NCBI GenBank assembly: GCA_905221605.1 | Contig: CAJNDS010000694.1 | Coordinates: 23,830-87,829, forward strand | DNA from: Symbiodinium natans | Taxonomy: Eukaryota > Sar > Dinophyceae > Suessiales > Symbiodiniaceae | Direction of reading: 5' to 3' | DNA length: 64,000 bases | In this document: positions 35,165-45,829 of the stretch, one piece after another | How positions within the stretch are numbered: the stretch's first letter is position 1 | How the letters are laid out: each line of letters starts with the position of its first letter | The notes under the pieces: generated by a model | What the model was told of the DNA's origin: nothing | The model's input: the letters and a program-made list of their open reading frames with translations, nothing else | Database searches by the model: none | Made by a program: the position numbers and the translations under genes

Positions 35165-37824
35165 CGCCTCTCGACGATCTCCATGCCAAGGAGATCGACT
35201 CCTTCTTCGCGGGCGACCCAGCCGCGGATAGCCTTGACGTCATTTTGATGCGCGCCGAGGTTCGCACTGAGTCCCACCTCAAGGTTGGCCGGGAGGAGGA
35301 AGAGCCCCTGGTCAAGGAGGAACAGGAGGAGGAGACGGAGGTCGTCAAGGACGAAGAGGTCTCGGTTGAGATGGAGGCTGCCACCGCGGATGAGGCGGAC
35401 GAGGTCGCCCTCCCAGCCAACCGAGCCTACGTCGAAGGCCGCTTTTACCCCTACGGCAGCTGGCGGTGCTTCTTCTGCGAAGCCATTAACCCGGTGACCG
35501 AGGACCAGTGCCTCACCACGCACGCGGGCGGCCCGAATGCGGGCGCCCCGTGCGACGGCCGATGGATCAATGGGATCGACATCGGGTGGTGGGAGGTGGA
35601 TCCCCAAACCGCGCCGGAGCAATGGCGGCGGAGGTTTTCTGCCGAAGAGCTTGAAGACCAACAAGCGCGGGCAGATGCCGCGAGGCTCCTCAGCGATGAG
35701 GAACTCGCTGAAGCCCTCCAGGCGGCCGAGGAGGCGCAGGCGGCCGAGCGCGCCAAGAAGCGGGAGCGGCGCCAGGCGGAGAAGGCGGAGCGCGATGATC
35801 ACATCAGCGAAGCGCTCCGCATAGCAGGGTGGCAGTGCCCTAACTGCTATGAATGGAACCTTTCATTCAGGCAGTTGTGCTTTAGGTGCAGCACACCTCT
35901 CCGCTTGGCAGAGGTCGTGTCCCGCGGGATCCCGGATCCGCGGCGCGGCGAACAGAGGGACTCGGGCTCCGAGAGCAGCCAAGATGAGCTGGAGTACGAG
36001 ATCCTTCTGGCCAATCGCGCGATGGATCAGGAAACGATCCAGCCTCTTCTTAGAAGCAAACACAAGAAGAGGGGCGGCAAGAGACGTCGCGAGGAGGCGA
36101 CGCACGGCAAGGGCCGCGACCCGTGGGGTGCTTGGGCAGACGCCCGTGGCAAGGGCCAGGGCAAGCCGAAGGGCAGAGGCAAGTCCGATGCCAAGGGCAA
36201 GCCCAAGGGGAGGGGCAAGTACGCCTGGGGCGCTTTCGCCGCGGGCATTGTTGCCGCGCTCCAACCCCGCCCAAGCACGAGCTGGGTCCCAGCTTTCCCG
36301 TGCGGGTCGGCCCGGCCGCCGCCGAGTGTTCCGCTTCCGCCGCGGACCCCCTTTTTCCTGGGTCGCGGGCTCCTCAATCGGTTGATGCACGCCCTCAATG
36401 GGAACATCAACGGCTGGTGGGGCCTGGCGGGTGCAGCGTCGGCGCCGATTGCCTTGCAGTTGCACCGCGGGGTCGTGCATGTCGTCGAGGACTCCATGCA
36501 CGCGGTTGCAACGGTTTCGGCCGACGTTGTTGAAGAAATCGGCCATGGGGCCAGGCGGACCGTGTGGGTCGCCGGAACAGCCATCACTCTCGTGGTAGTG
36601 ATCTTGTGCGGTGCTGTTCTGTGGTACGTGAGTCGTGCCGTTGCCAATCGCATTGCGCATTTGCGACATGGCAACACCGCGGCCCCTGAGGCGCGGCTGT
36701 CTCAGCTCCTTGGCTCCGAAGCGACGTTTGAGGTCGCGAGCACCAAGAAAGGGGTGACCCATAAGGTTTGGGTGCATCTCAAGGAGGAGACAGCTGCCTG
36801 TGGCTGTCGTGCTTACCTGGCAGAAGGACGCTGCGGGCATTGCGATGCCGCAATGGACACCGCTCGTTCCTTAGGGTTTTTGCACGCGGCCCAGCGAGGC
36901 GCGGGTCCTGCGCTCACAGACTCCATTCGGAGTACTGCCTCCGATGCCCTAGCTAAGGGTAAGGTGGTGTTGGGTTTGGGGAACAGTGAAGGGTGTTTCT
37001 CCCAACTCGCGGCCAAGAGCCGCGGGCTCTCCTGCTTTCAGGGGCTCGCGGGTCGTGACCTGGCCGCGGCCCCAGCAGATGGAGCGAGCGCAGTCCACGC
37101 ACATTCCGGCTCCGTGCAACGTGCCGCCACTGCCACTGTGGCGCGCTCGCCAGGCCGGAGGAACAAGGGCCCAGCCCCCGCTAGGAGTTCTCCAGTCAAA
37201 GAAGCAGAATTCCTTGCGGGCGGGCCATACATTCAGGCCGCCCAAACGCTGCTTGGGTCCGGAGCAGCAGAGGATGTGATCTACATCCGGGCTTACAGCT
37301 TAGATTGCCCATCCTGCATCGAGGCAATCGAAGCGTCGCTTGGCAAGGGCGCAAGCGTTCGGATTGTCGCCGACATGGGACAATGCCACCGCACCAAGCT
37401 CCAGTGGCAAGCGTTGAAACGCTTGGCGGCCGCAGGTGCCGAGGTGAAGGTGGGTTGCGGCACATCCTTGCGCGACGCCTATGCTCGCGACGGCCGCGGG
37501 GCTAAGGTAGGCACCGGGATTCAAGGGCTGCACCATGCCAAAGCCCTTTGCCTACTGCGGCCTGACGGCGCGGTGGTGCTGATTGGGAGCCTCAATTTTA
37601 CCACAAGCAGCAAGGCCAATGCGGAGGCAGGGCTTAAGCTTGAGGTCCCCAAGACGCACCCTGTCGCGCAGTCCTACGTCGAGGAATTCCAGAGGGTGTC
37701 GGCCGAGGCATTCTCCCTCGATGAGGCGGTTGCAAAGCGCCCTCAGTTGGAGCGAGCCAGTAGCTCCAACGTTTCTGGCAACGCCACTCGTGCCCCCAAC
37801 ACTGCTCCACAGGGTATCGAGTAG
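35044..37824 (+). CDS. Accessory ORF: zinc motifs, transmembrane segment and PLD-like domain
   Basis: The sensible frame begins before 35044, from about 34980 (GGSTPKSEPTEE), and runs about 930 codons. In order: an acidic region; a RanBP2-like zinc motif (WRCFFCEAIN); a second that fits W-x-C-x2-C-x3-N-x6-C-x2-C exactly (WQCPNCYEWN... CFRC); a Gly/Lys/Arg-rich stretch; a hydrophobic segment (AITLVVVILCGAVLWYV); a SWIM-like CGC...CGHC motif; and a C-terminal PLD-type phosphodiesterase domain. The last has VIYIRAYSLDC, VRIVADMG, then HHAKALCLL (His 831, Lys 833) and IGSLNFT. One HKD motif per chain is typical of Nuc/Zucchini-type enzymes that act as dimers on nucleic acid or lipid. An RNA-processing role beside the Tpt1-like region is plausible inference. 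Confidence 0.65.
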   Translation: MPEPPRKAAPRGRALEPPKGDVQRRLAERRSKRDYSPDLVTPLDDLHAKEIDSFFAGDPAADSLDVILMRAEVRTESHLKVGREEEEPLVKEEQEEETEVVKDEEVSVEMEAATADEADEVALPANRAYVEGRFYPYGSWRCFFCEAINPVTEDQCLTTHAGGPNAGAPCDGRWINGIDIGWWEVDPQTAPEQWRRRFSAEELEDQQARADAARLLSDEELAEALQAAEEAQAAERAKKRERRQAEKAERDDHISEALRIAGWQCPNCYEWNLSFRQLCFRCSTPLRLAEVVSRGIPDPRRGEQRDSGSESSQDELEYEILLANRAMDQETIQPLLRSKHKKRGGKRRREEATHGKGRDPWGAWADARGKGQGKPKGRGKSDAKGKPKGRGKYAWGAFAAGIVAALQPRPSTSWVPAFPCGSARPPPSVPLPPRTPFFLGRGLLNRLMHALNGNINGWWGLAGAASAPIALQLHRGVVHVVEDSMHAVATVSADVVEEIGHGARRTVWVAGTAITLVVVILCGAVLWYVSRAVANRIAHLRHGNTAAPEARLSQLLGSEATFEVASTKKGVTHKVWVHLKEETAACGCRAYLAEGRCGHCDAAMDTARSLGFLHAAQRGAGPALTDSIRSTASDALAKGKVVLGLGNSEGCFSQLAAKSRGLSCFQGLAGRDLAAAPADGASAVHAHSGSVQRAATATVARSPGRRNKGPAPARSSPVKEAEFLAGGPYIQAAQTLLGSGAAEDVIYIRAYSLDCPSCIEAIEASLGKGASVRIVADMGQCHRTKLQWQALKRLAAAGAEVKVGCGTSLRDAYARDGRGAKVGTGIQGLHHAKALCLLRPDGAVVLIGSLNFTTSSKANAEAGLKLEVPKTHPVAQSYVEEFQRVSAEAFSLDEAVAKRPQLERASSSNVSGNATRAPNTAPQGIE

Positions 37825-38515
37825 GCTGCGGCCAGTTGGCGCGGCGTGGTATGTATCCACGCATTATCAGAGCCGGCGTTGCAGCACGGCACGCTGCTTC
37901 GCCAACCTTTCGCACTTTCTTTTGCGTGACTGCGGGCGAAAAGCCGCGGCAGGTTTGAAGCCTGCCCATTTTGCATTCCCCGCACTTTTCTTCTCCGCCC
38001 TGCCTGTGGCCCCTCTTGTCGAGGGAGCTCTTTTGCAGGTGCTGCGGACCGTGTCCTGGTCGCGGCAGTGCGCTCGCCGAAGCGCGTGCGAGTTGCACTG
38101 GCTGCGGCACAAGCAATGTGCGCGGCTCTCGCTGAGTCCGGTAGCCCGTAGGGTAGTTCTGGATAGGTGAGTAGCCGTAGCCGTAGCTTAGGGCCGGTAG
38201 TTTGTACAGTGTGCCATTTGTACCATAGCTTTGCACTAGCAGCATAAAGACCTGCCCAGTACTCTGGAGCCTCGCCTGCCAGCACAAAGGTGAGCGCTCG
38301 CGGCTTGGGGTGGTTTAGGGTCGTAGAGGGCTGCTGTCGTCGTGCGTCCGTTTGGTAGTGCGGGCTGCCGCCCAAGCCGCATGCCAATGCTCATGATGTG
38401 CGGGCTCTACCAGGGTCGCACGCGACGCCCTCGCCCTACCCCATCTGCCGCGTTGCGGAAGTGCTTGATGCGCTATGAGCTCTTGGTGAGCCGGAAGCCT
38501 CGGCTGAGGGGCGAA
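37825..38515 (+). other. 3' non-coding part of the retrotransposon with possible polypurine tract
   Basis: No gene is supported. One hairpin motif lies at 38044-38065. The sequence just before the right LTR (GAGGGGCGAA at 38506-38515) is purine-rich and in the position of a polypurine tract. Confidence 0.5.
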
Positions 38516-38809
38516 TGTGAGCAGGTCAAAGCATGCATGGTGTGCTTGCTTAGTGCTAGTGCAGCGTGTTGTTTTCCTTTGCATGTGTAGTTTTGCAATT
38601 CGTAACAATGCCAATGTTTTGGCTCAAGTACCGAGCTTGTGCCTTTGAGCACGGTAGTTTCGTACAGTAGCTCTTAGGTTGCTGTGCGGTCCGACCGGAC
38701 GCACTCAGGCGTAGCTGCACAAGTGCTTGAACTCGCGAAGTCGTAAAACAGCGTGGCCGCGCTGTGATTGCATTGGTTTAGTGCAAGTCCAGTGCTGGTC
38801 GACTTCACA
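38516..38809 (+). repeat. Right LTR
   Basis: 294 bp with TGTGAGC and TTCACA ends, matching 21500-21793 except at about three positions. It is followed directly by an AGT microsatellite, not by viral-island sequence, so it does not look like a simple insertion into the island. Confidence 0.9.
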
Positions 38810-39740
<931 letters not shown>

Positions 39741-39836
39741 TATGTACAAAGACATGCTTTGTACTTTTCGTTGCTATAGATACAGAATACATTTGTTGCG
39801 TACTAGTAGTATATACAAGAAGATGTGTACGGATAT

Positions 39837-42170
39837 ATGCACATTATAATATGTCAATTACCTAAACAATGGAAGGAGAGCGAGAAGCCGCCAAAGCCAA
39901 GCGAGAAAGAGAAGAAGAAGAAGAAGCAGGCAAACCGCTCATGCCATCTGTTTGGTGTATGCACACATGGGTGGGGCATATGTGTGTGCAGCAGCAGTAA
40001 CCGGCGCATGCTTGGCAGGCAAAGCAGTCCCCGGAGAAGACCAAGCCTGCCAACAAGAAGCCGGAGGGTGATGATGATGCCGACGAAAACACCAGTGACA
40101 ACGATGACAAGCAGAAGAAAAAGAAGCTTGAGGCCGTGGAGGCTAAGAACCTCCAGGTCAACAGCTCGTCGCATCGCAAAGAGTGGATGCGGTTCAAGCG
40201 GTGGGAGAAGAGCAAGAAGCGCTTCCCAGCCAAGCTGCATGCTGCAGTTGCCACGCCGGAGCATGCTTGTTCAGTACCGCGCACGCATGTTTGTGCACGT
40301 GTGCATACACGCGCGATCATCCTGGCTCGCAGGACGGAAGGTTGCAACTGTTCAAAGATTTCGTCGAGTGCGACGGCGACACCAACGAAGTGGAACTTCG
40401 CTTCACCGCGCGCGTGGAAGACAAGCAGCAGAGCACGGTGAAGTGGGGATTTCGCTCTGAGAAATGGTTGCAGGATCAGCACGGCGAGCGGAAAGCAGAA
40501 AAACTCATGGCTAAGAAGAAGTCGCTGGGCCTGCTACTAGGTGGCATAGTAGATATACAACTTTGGATGTTGGGGCACACACACGCCTATATCAGTTTGT
40601 CCCAAATCTATGGAGTGCAGTCAGAGGACAATCCCGGATCCCGAGTTGGGGCCCGACAGTGGCGAGGTGCTCTACTTTGTGCTCGTCGAGCTTGACTTCA
40701 GCAACATTCAGGAGGTTGCCCGGGTCTGCAACATCGAGCTCAAGGGTGGCATCGACAAGAGCGGCTTGAAGGAGTTTGTCAAGGCCCGTGTCTATGTGAT
40801 TTACGTTGAGAGTTTAAGTCCCAGCTTGAGGGTTCGCGAAGCAAACGGGCTGAATGCCCTTGACACAAATGCGGTTTGAGGTTTAAATTATATAGGGTTT
40901 AAGGGTTTAGTAAACCCTAAACCCTATATATTGATCTTTTGATGACTTAGCAAGCCATCATATCCCCTAGAAATGTTCATCCCATATGCACCATAAGGTG
41001 CTCCTTACTAGTCAACATATATGCTTCCAAGTACAGGGTTTAGGGTTTAGGGTTTAGGGTTTAGGGTTTAGGGTTTAGGGTTTAGGGTTTAGGGTTTAGG
41101 GTTTAGGGTTTAGGGTTTAGGGGGGTTTAGAGTTTAGGAGGGTTTAGGGTTTAGGGTTTAGGGTTTAGGGTTTAGGGTTTAGGGTTTAGGGTTTAGGGTT
41201 TAGGGTTGAGGCACGTAAGAGAGTCCTCCGGCAAAAGTGTGTATAAGGGTTTAGGGTTTAGGGTTTATAGGGTTTAAGGGTTTAGGGTATTAGGTTTTAG
41301 GGTCTAGGGTTCAGGGTCTAGGTTTAAGGTTTCTAAGATCGCAGTAACCGCAATTCCGAAGTTCCAGCCGCCAGGAATTCAAGGCCCTTAATTTATACAC
41401 CTTCAACAACCCCCCCCCCCCCCCCCCTGAAAACAAAGAAGCCCAGAGCAGAAACTTTGAGCCCCAGAATCGAAGGAACCACCGCTTTAAACTTACACCT
41501 GAATTGGCCTGCAAGAGAAACACACCCGGAGCACTTCCAGACCCCGGACCTACATATCCCTTTAAACTCCAAACAAATTCTAATGTAATGTCTAGAACCG
41601 AAGCCCCTCGAGAGCCACTGGCATCGTCCCGGCAGGGTGGTGGCATTCTTGATGCTGGCATGAACCTCAAGCTGGTGGACTTCAACAACGGGGCTCCGTT
41701 GCAAGGAGGGGACCTCTTGAAGAAGGCTATGGGTTCTGCCGCGGTTCCCAAGAAGAAAGCCGGGAAGGCGAAACCTCCCCAGGAAGGTGATGAGGACTCG
41801 GGAAAGGCCTGCGACTTTGTGAACGCATGTAGCGTTTACATTTTACAAAACCCCTATAGGCAATGCTCATTTCTAAAGCCATGCATGTACAGGTGACGCC
41901 AGACACGCCCCTGAGCAAGGGGCAGGCCTTGCTTGGCCAACTCTTGAAAGACAAGAATGAGTGCTCGTTTTCTGATGCAAGCAGCCAGCCAAACCCAAAC
42001 CCAAATGTTGTACGCGGAACACCCTTAATCGACAACATACACGCTAAGCAATGTACGTGCACTTCGTGGCCAGCCATTATAAGGACGATGGCCTTCCGAC
42101 TGAAGCCGCTGGCCATGAGCAACGATTTGCGTGCCTTGGTCAATACGAACTTGTGCTGCTACAGGATTTT
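39837..42170 (+). CDS. Spliced lysine-rich gene of unknown function (approximate exon model)
   Basis: Several short stretches read as natural protein only in certain frames and join through AG/G junctions. Exon 1 ends KEKKKKKQ at 39929. Exon 2 (40019 to about 40255) has AKQSPEKTKPANKKPEG and a charged region with EWMRFKRWEKSKKRF. Exon 3 (about 40333-40540) has LQLFKDFVECDGDTNEVEL and KWGFRSEKWLQDQHG. Exon 4 (about 40630-40783) has GEVLYFVLVELDFSNIQEVA. Exon 5 (41636-41806) has LDAGMNLKLVDFNNGAPL. Exon 6 (41893 to about 41990) has VTPDTPLSKGQALLGQLL. A last exon may have LPTEAAGHEQRF near 42090. Introns 1, 4 and 5 fit GC-AG. Introns 2, 3 and 6 are not resolved, and the start codon is uncertain. 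No family is recognised. The large intron 4 holds a telomere-like array. Confidence 0.5.
39930..40018 (+). other. Predicted GC-AG intron flanked by 9-bp direct repeats
   Basis: An 89-base intron. The word GCAGGCAAA occurs at 39926-39934 and again at 40015-40023, so the splice junctions lie within a perfect direct repeat. Removing it joins KKKKKQ to AKQSPEK in frame. Confidence 0.6.
40784..41635 (+). other. Predicted 852-base GC-AG intron holding telomere-like arrays
   Basis: Donor AAG/GCCCG and acceptor CAG/GGTGG, phase 0 on both sides. It contains TTTAGGG tracts in both orientations, the longest at 41034-41205, and a C homopolymer near 41410-41427. Confidence 0.45.
41034..41205 (+). repeat. 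Nearly perfect TTTAGGG array
   Basis: About 23 copies of TTTAGGG with one short interruption near 41122-41140. It is among the most regular telomere-like tracts in the window and lies inside the predicted intron. Shorter tracts flank it at 40905-40925 (inverted, CCCTAAA-like) and 41247-41330. Confidence 0.9.
41807..41892 (+). other. Predicted 86-base GC-AG intron
   Basis: Donor AAAG/GCCTG and acceptor ACAG/GTGAC, phase 0. Splicing joins DEDSGK to VTPDTPL. Confidence 0.5.
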
Positions 42171-42508
42171 TTTTTCGGGCCCTCCCCCACAAACCCGCCC
42201 CCCTCTCCCCCCACGGGCCCCTTATAACCGGGCCTTACAAAGGGGTTATAAGTATACCCGAGCTCCAGTATACCCCGCATGACCCGCCTATCCTGCACCT
42301 TATCAGGAGCAATCAGTTGCCGACGCATGCAGAGATGCAGCAGCAATGCAGCTAGATGGTGGCACCGCCTGCCCACTGATTGCATTGATTTCTGCGTGGG
42401 GAAACTCCGAGCACGGCGAGCGATCCTTCCGCAGGTGTCTCGAGTAATTAGGCCCCCCCCCTCTGCCTGCCAGCGCTGAGAAACTGCAACAATATAGGGT
42501 TTAGGGTG

Positions 42509-42640
42509 CTTGGAGGTGCATGGTACTTATTAACCAATTGTAACTGCATGTACTTATATATCTGTACTTACAACCATATTGAATGGGCTTATAAGTGGGT
42601 TACAGTTATAATTGGTTAGTAAGTACCATGAAACTCCAAG
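42509..42640. mobile_element. Foldback (MITE-like) element of 132 bp
   Basis: The left end CTTGGAGGTGCATGGTACTT and the right end (read on the minus strand) CTTGGAGTTTCATGGTACTT are alike, and the similarity continues through TAACCAATT and TAACTG, about 38 bp in all with a few mismatches. The centre is AT-rich. It sits immediately upstream of the transposase-like coding region. Confidence 0.7.
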
Positions 42641-44510
42641 TGTGGGAGTGCTTCTTTGCAATAGACATCTGAGGTGGTGCCACAAGCACTGTGATATTCA
42701 ACCTGGACGAATCAAGCTCACATTGCGGGAAGACAAGATGGCAACACCCATGGATCACCATGTTTTATGGCCATGGGATGTCTTGCATTTCCTCTACCGG
42801 GAGAACCGACTGGAGAAGTGGGTGTACGACCCTCCCGAGCTCGCATCGGCTCGTGTCAAGGCTCTGCTTTGCTTGGAATAATATATTTGGGGATAGAACT
42901 TAAACTCCGTAAGGTCAACCCTCAAATTAGCATTTATGTTTTTTTTGCCACCTTGCTCACAGAGTGGTCACAGGAGTACTGGCAAAATGTACGACATCTG
43001 GAATTCTTCCAGAAGCTGGAACTGGAGGAAGAGGATTTTGCCACATGCATACCGATATCTTGGCACACGGATGGTGTCAAAATTTACAGATCTCAAAAGG
43101 CATGGGTCTACTCATACGCTGCTTGTACTCGCAAGGGACCCTCGCTGGAAAGCAAGCTGCTCTTTATGTTGTTTCGCGACTGTCAAATGGTGAAACCAGA
43201 CACCCATGATGAGACCGGGCTACTGGTGGCATGGTGCATGGACGTATTGAGGACTGGAAATTTTCCAGAGTGCCAATATGGCGGAGCTCCATGGCCAGAC
43301 GGTAGTCTGGAGGCGAAACGGGCAGGGATGCCATATGCCGGCGGGTGGAAAGCTGCCTTTGCAGCCTTCAAGGCTGATCTGGAGGCGCGGGCCATGGTGC
43401 ACAAGATGGTTCGCAATTGGGCCAGCAACTCGATCTGCGAGCACTGCTTAGCATCCAAAGTGGCTGGGCTCACTTTTGGTGACTTTACCGAAACTGCGGC
43501 GTATCTTAACTACCAGCTCTCGCACGACGAATTCCTCGAGCTCAACCCGCCGGATCGACAGTCCACCTGGATTCATGTGAAAGGCTGGACGAAGGACCGA
43601 AATTTAGATGTAACTCGGCCTTACGATTTTGACCTCGAAGTGTTTTTTCTTGTGTTCGCCAGTCTGCCCAAAATATGCTCACCCCAGAAGCCAAGCTGAC
43701 CGCGCACACAAGGATATGCTGCATGTGTTGCATCAGGGAATCGGCCAGCACATGGTTGCTAGCTTGGTCTGCGACCACTATGAACAGATGCACGGGCCAC
43801 TGACGCTCAAACAGCTGGACAGCCTGCTGCGATTGGATGCGTGGCAACACTACAAGTCTTTCTGCCGGGCGAAAGGCAAATCTGTTGCTTCCTGCAGCAT
43901 GCAATTTAACTTGTGCCGCTTTGCCCGAGAGAGTTGGCAAAGTTACCCCGAACTCGCTAGTTGTTATAAGGCTGCGGTTGTGAAGTCCATGCTGTACTGG
44001 GTTGCAACGTTTCTGGACGAAAGAAAAGATGCTGGATCGCCAAGCTCGATCTTGCGGGCGGACACTGCGTATGCAATGGCACAATTCCAATTTATACAGG
44101 ACACCCACGGAGCCTGGTTTGACCTTGACACGGCCAATCAGGCAGCTGGGGCAGGTCGACGGTTTTTGGTTTTGTACCAGCAACTGGCACTTTTTGCCAT
44201 GCGTGCCAACCGCAAGATCTACAGATTGACCCCAAAATTCCATTGTTTGCTACACGTCACACTTCGTCTTCCGCGTGAGAAGAGAAACCCGCGCTTCGAC
44301 CATTTGTACATGGAAGAAGATTACATGCGCCACATTGGTCGGATTGCATCCCGCACCCATGCTCGGACGATGGGTTATATATGTTTGCTCCGCTACCGTG
44401 CTCTGCTCGAGATGTACGGCCTCGGAAAGTATGAGGAGTCTAAGCGTCCGCATCGCTTCTTGAAGCACTCCAGAGCCACTCAGCAAAAGATATTGCTTGA
44501 GCCTTGTTAG
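42612..44510 (+). CDS. Transposase-like protein of a dinoflagellate-type repeat family, multi-exon or broken
   Basis: Three stretches in different frames read naturally. First, at about 42690-42880: HHVLWPWDVLHFLYRENRLE. Second, at about 42960-43615: EYWQNVRHLEFFQKLELEEE, SWHTDGVKIYRSQKAWVYSY, LLFMLFRDCQMVKPDTHDE and NWASNSICEHCLASK. Third, at about 43695-44510: DRAHKDMLHVLHQGIGQHM, YRLTPKFHCLLHVTLRLP, YMEEDYMRHIGRIASRTH. Candidate catalytic acids are the Asp in HTDGV, the Asp in KDMLH and a Glu in MEEDY, which would suit a DDE transposase, but this is pattern-level only. Frame changes near 42880 and 43610-43695 may be introns that I could not resolve cleanly, or decay. The foldback element upstream may be its non-autonomous relative. 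Confidence 0.45.
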
Positions 44511-45829
44511 GGTGTTTTAGGGATTAATAGGGTTTTATTTTGTTTTCTCAACACGTGCCCCTCGATCCCGGCCTACTAAGGCACGGCGTCCATAAATGCA
44601 TTTATGCCTGCTGCAAAGACGTGCAGCCCGGTTGCTCTTAAATGTTTTCTGTTTGCTATACTCTTATGTGCTTTCTTTTTAGGGTTTAGGGTTTAGGGTT
44701 TAGGGTTTAGGGTTTAGCATTCTCCTGTTTTACCCACCTTATATGTTCCAACTCCCTTTTAAAAGCCAAGGCAACGCAGGGCCGCTGGGGCCCGCGCCAG
44801 CAGATGCTCGTGCGACACGCCGGCGAAAACATCGCCGAACTTTGCCAAGAGGGGTTGGCAAACCCAAGCCTAAAATCCAAATAGCCTTAAGTATGCTCTT
44901 AAGGTATATCTTATTTTTTTTTGCACCGGCCCCTTTAAGGCTTTAAACAACCCATGAACCCGGTAACGTACCATTCAGGGTGTCGAGGTTTGGACGTCCT
45001 TGTTTCAAGGTCTTTAAGGTTTTTGGGGTTTTGGGAAGCCCTATACTTAAACCCTAAACCCAAAAAGCCCAAACCCTAAGCCCTATAAACCCCACACCCT
45101 TAAAAACCGTAAGCCCCAACCCTAAACCCGAAACCCCAAACTCCCAACCCTAAACCCCAATCCTAAACACCAAACCCAAACCCATCCTTTCTTCTCGGGA
45201 GCCCGTTGCCCAAAATCTATGTGCAGCGCCCCTTGCCGGGCCGGTGCTCAGGGGTTTAGGGTTTAGGGTTTAGGGTTTAGGGTTTAGGGTTTAGGGTTAT
45301 AGGGTTCAGGGTTATAGGGTACATATATAGGGTTATAGGGTTATAGGGTTATAGGGTTTAAAGGGTTCAAGGGTTTTTTCGGGTTGTATGGTTTAAGGGT
45401 GCCAGGTTTTTTTTTGAAGGCCTAAAGCCTCAAACGGAAGCTTCAATGCATGCAGTGTCAACTGCAGGCCCGTGGCAAGGCATCCATACAGCCTCATAAT
45501 CCTTGAACATATCGGTTTGGTGACATGGATCGCCTGCCCGATCCTCCGCACTCAATAGAAGCTCGGAGGCTATGATGTGTTGACCCTCCCACAGAAAAGA
45601 ATTTCAGGGCCTGTAGTCCTCAGCAGGGTTTTTTTATGCAAAAGTTACATGTTTGTAGGTTTGTTTCCCGACACCTCCCTTTTTTTGCACATGCACATAT
45701 TTTACATGCAGCATGCCTATGCTGGCATATTCTCGCGCGGCCACGCAAAATCCTCGTTCGCGCGACCATGTAAAGCTCTCGCGTGAATGCTGAATAATGG
45801 CCACTTCGGGCTGTGTAGGGAGGCCCACA
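44511..45829. other. Gene-free stretch with telomere-like tracts
   Basis: It contains TTTAGGG at 44681-44717, a CCCTAAA-type (minus) tract at about 45045-45180, and TTTAGGG/TTATAGGG at 45250-45365. No ORF has recognisable content. The 45577-45829 interval may hold a downstream exon of the minus-strand gene next to it, but none is evident. Confidence 0.5.

Larger units (their letters stand above)
21500..38809 (+). mobile_element. 17.3 kb LTR retrotransposon with permuted RT and accessory domains
   Basis: It is bounded by 294-bp direct repeats beginning TGTGAGC and ending TTCACA. The two LTRs differ at about three positions, so insertion or duplication is recent. Internal order: CCCH-finger gag, aspartic protease-like, RT C-terminal half with RNase H, HHCC and DDE integrase, RT N-terminal half with YVDD, Tpt1/KptA-like region, C2H2 finger, RanBP2-like and SWIM-like zinc motifs, and a PLD-like domain. 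Domain relations are Ty3-like, but the RT order is permuted. The five bases outside the two LTRs (CATAA and AGTAG) do not match, so no target-site duplication is seen. Coding parts change frame several times. Confidence 0.85.

Noticed and set aside
22067-38170. Antisense and off-frame ORFs of up to about 325 codons in the retrotransposon
   Set aside because: High GC makes stops rare, so they shadow the gag-pol and accessory frames, which contain the recognisable domains.
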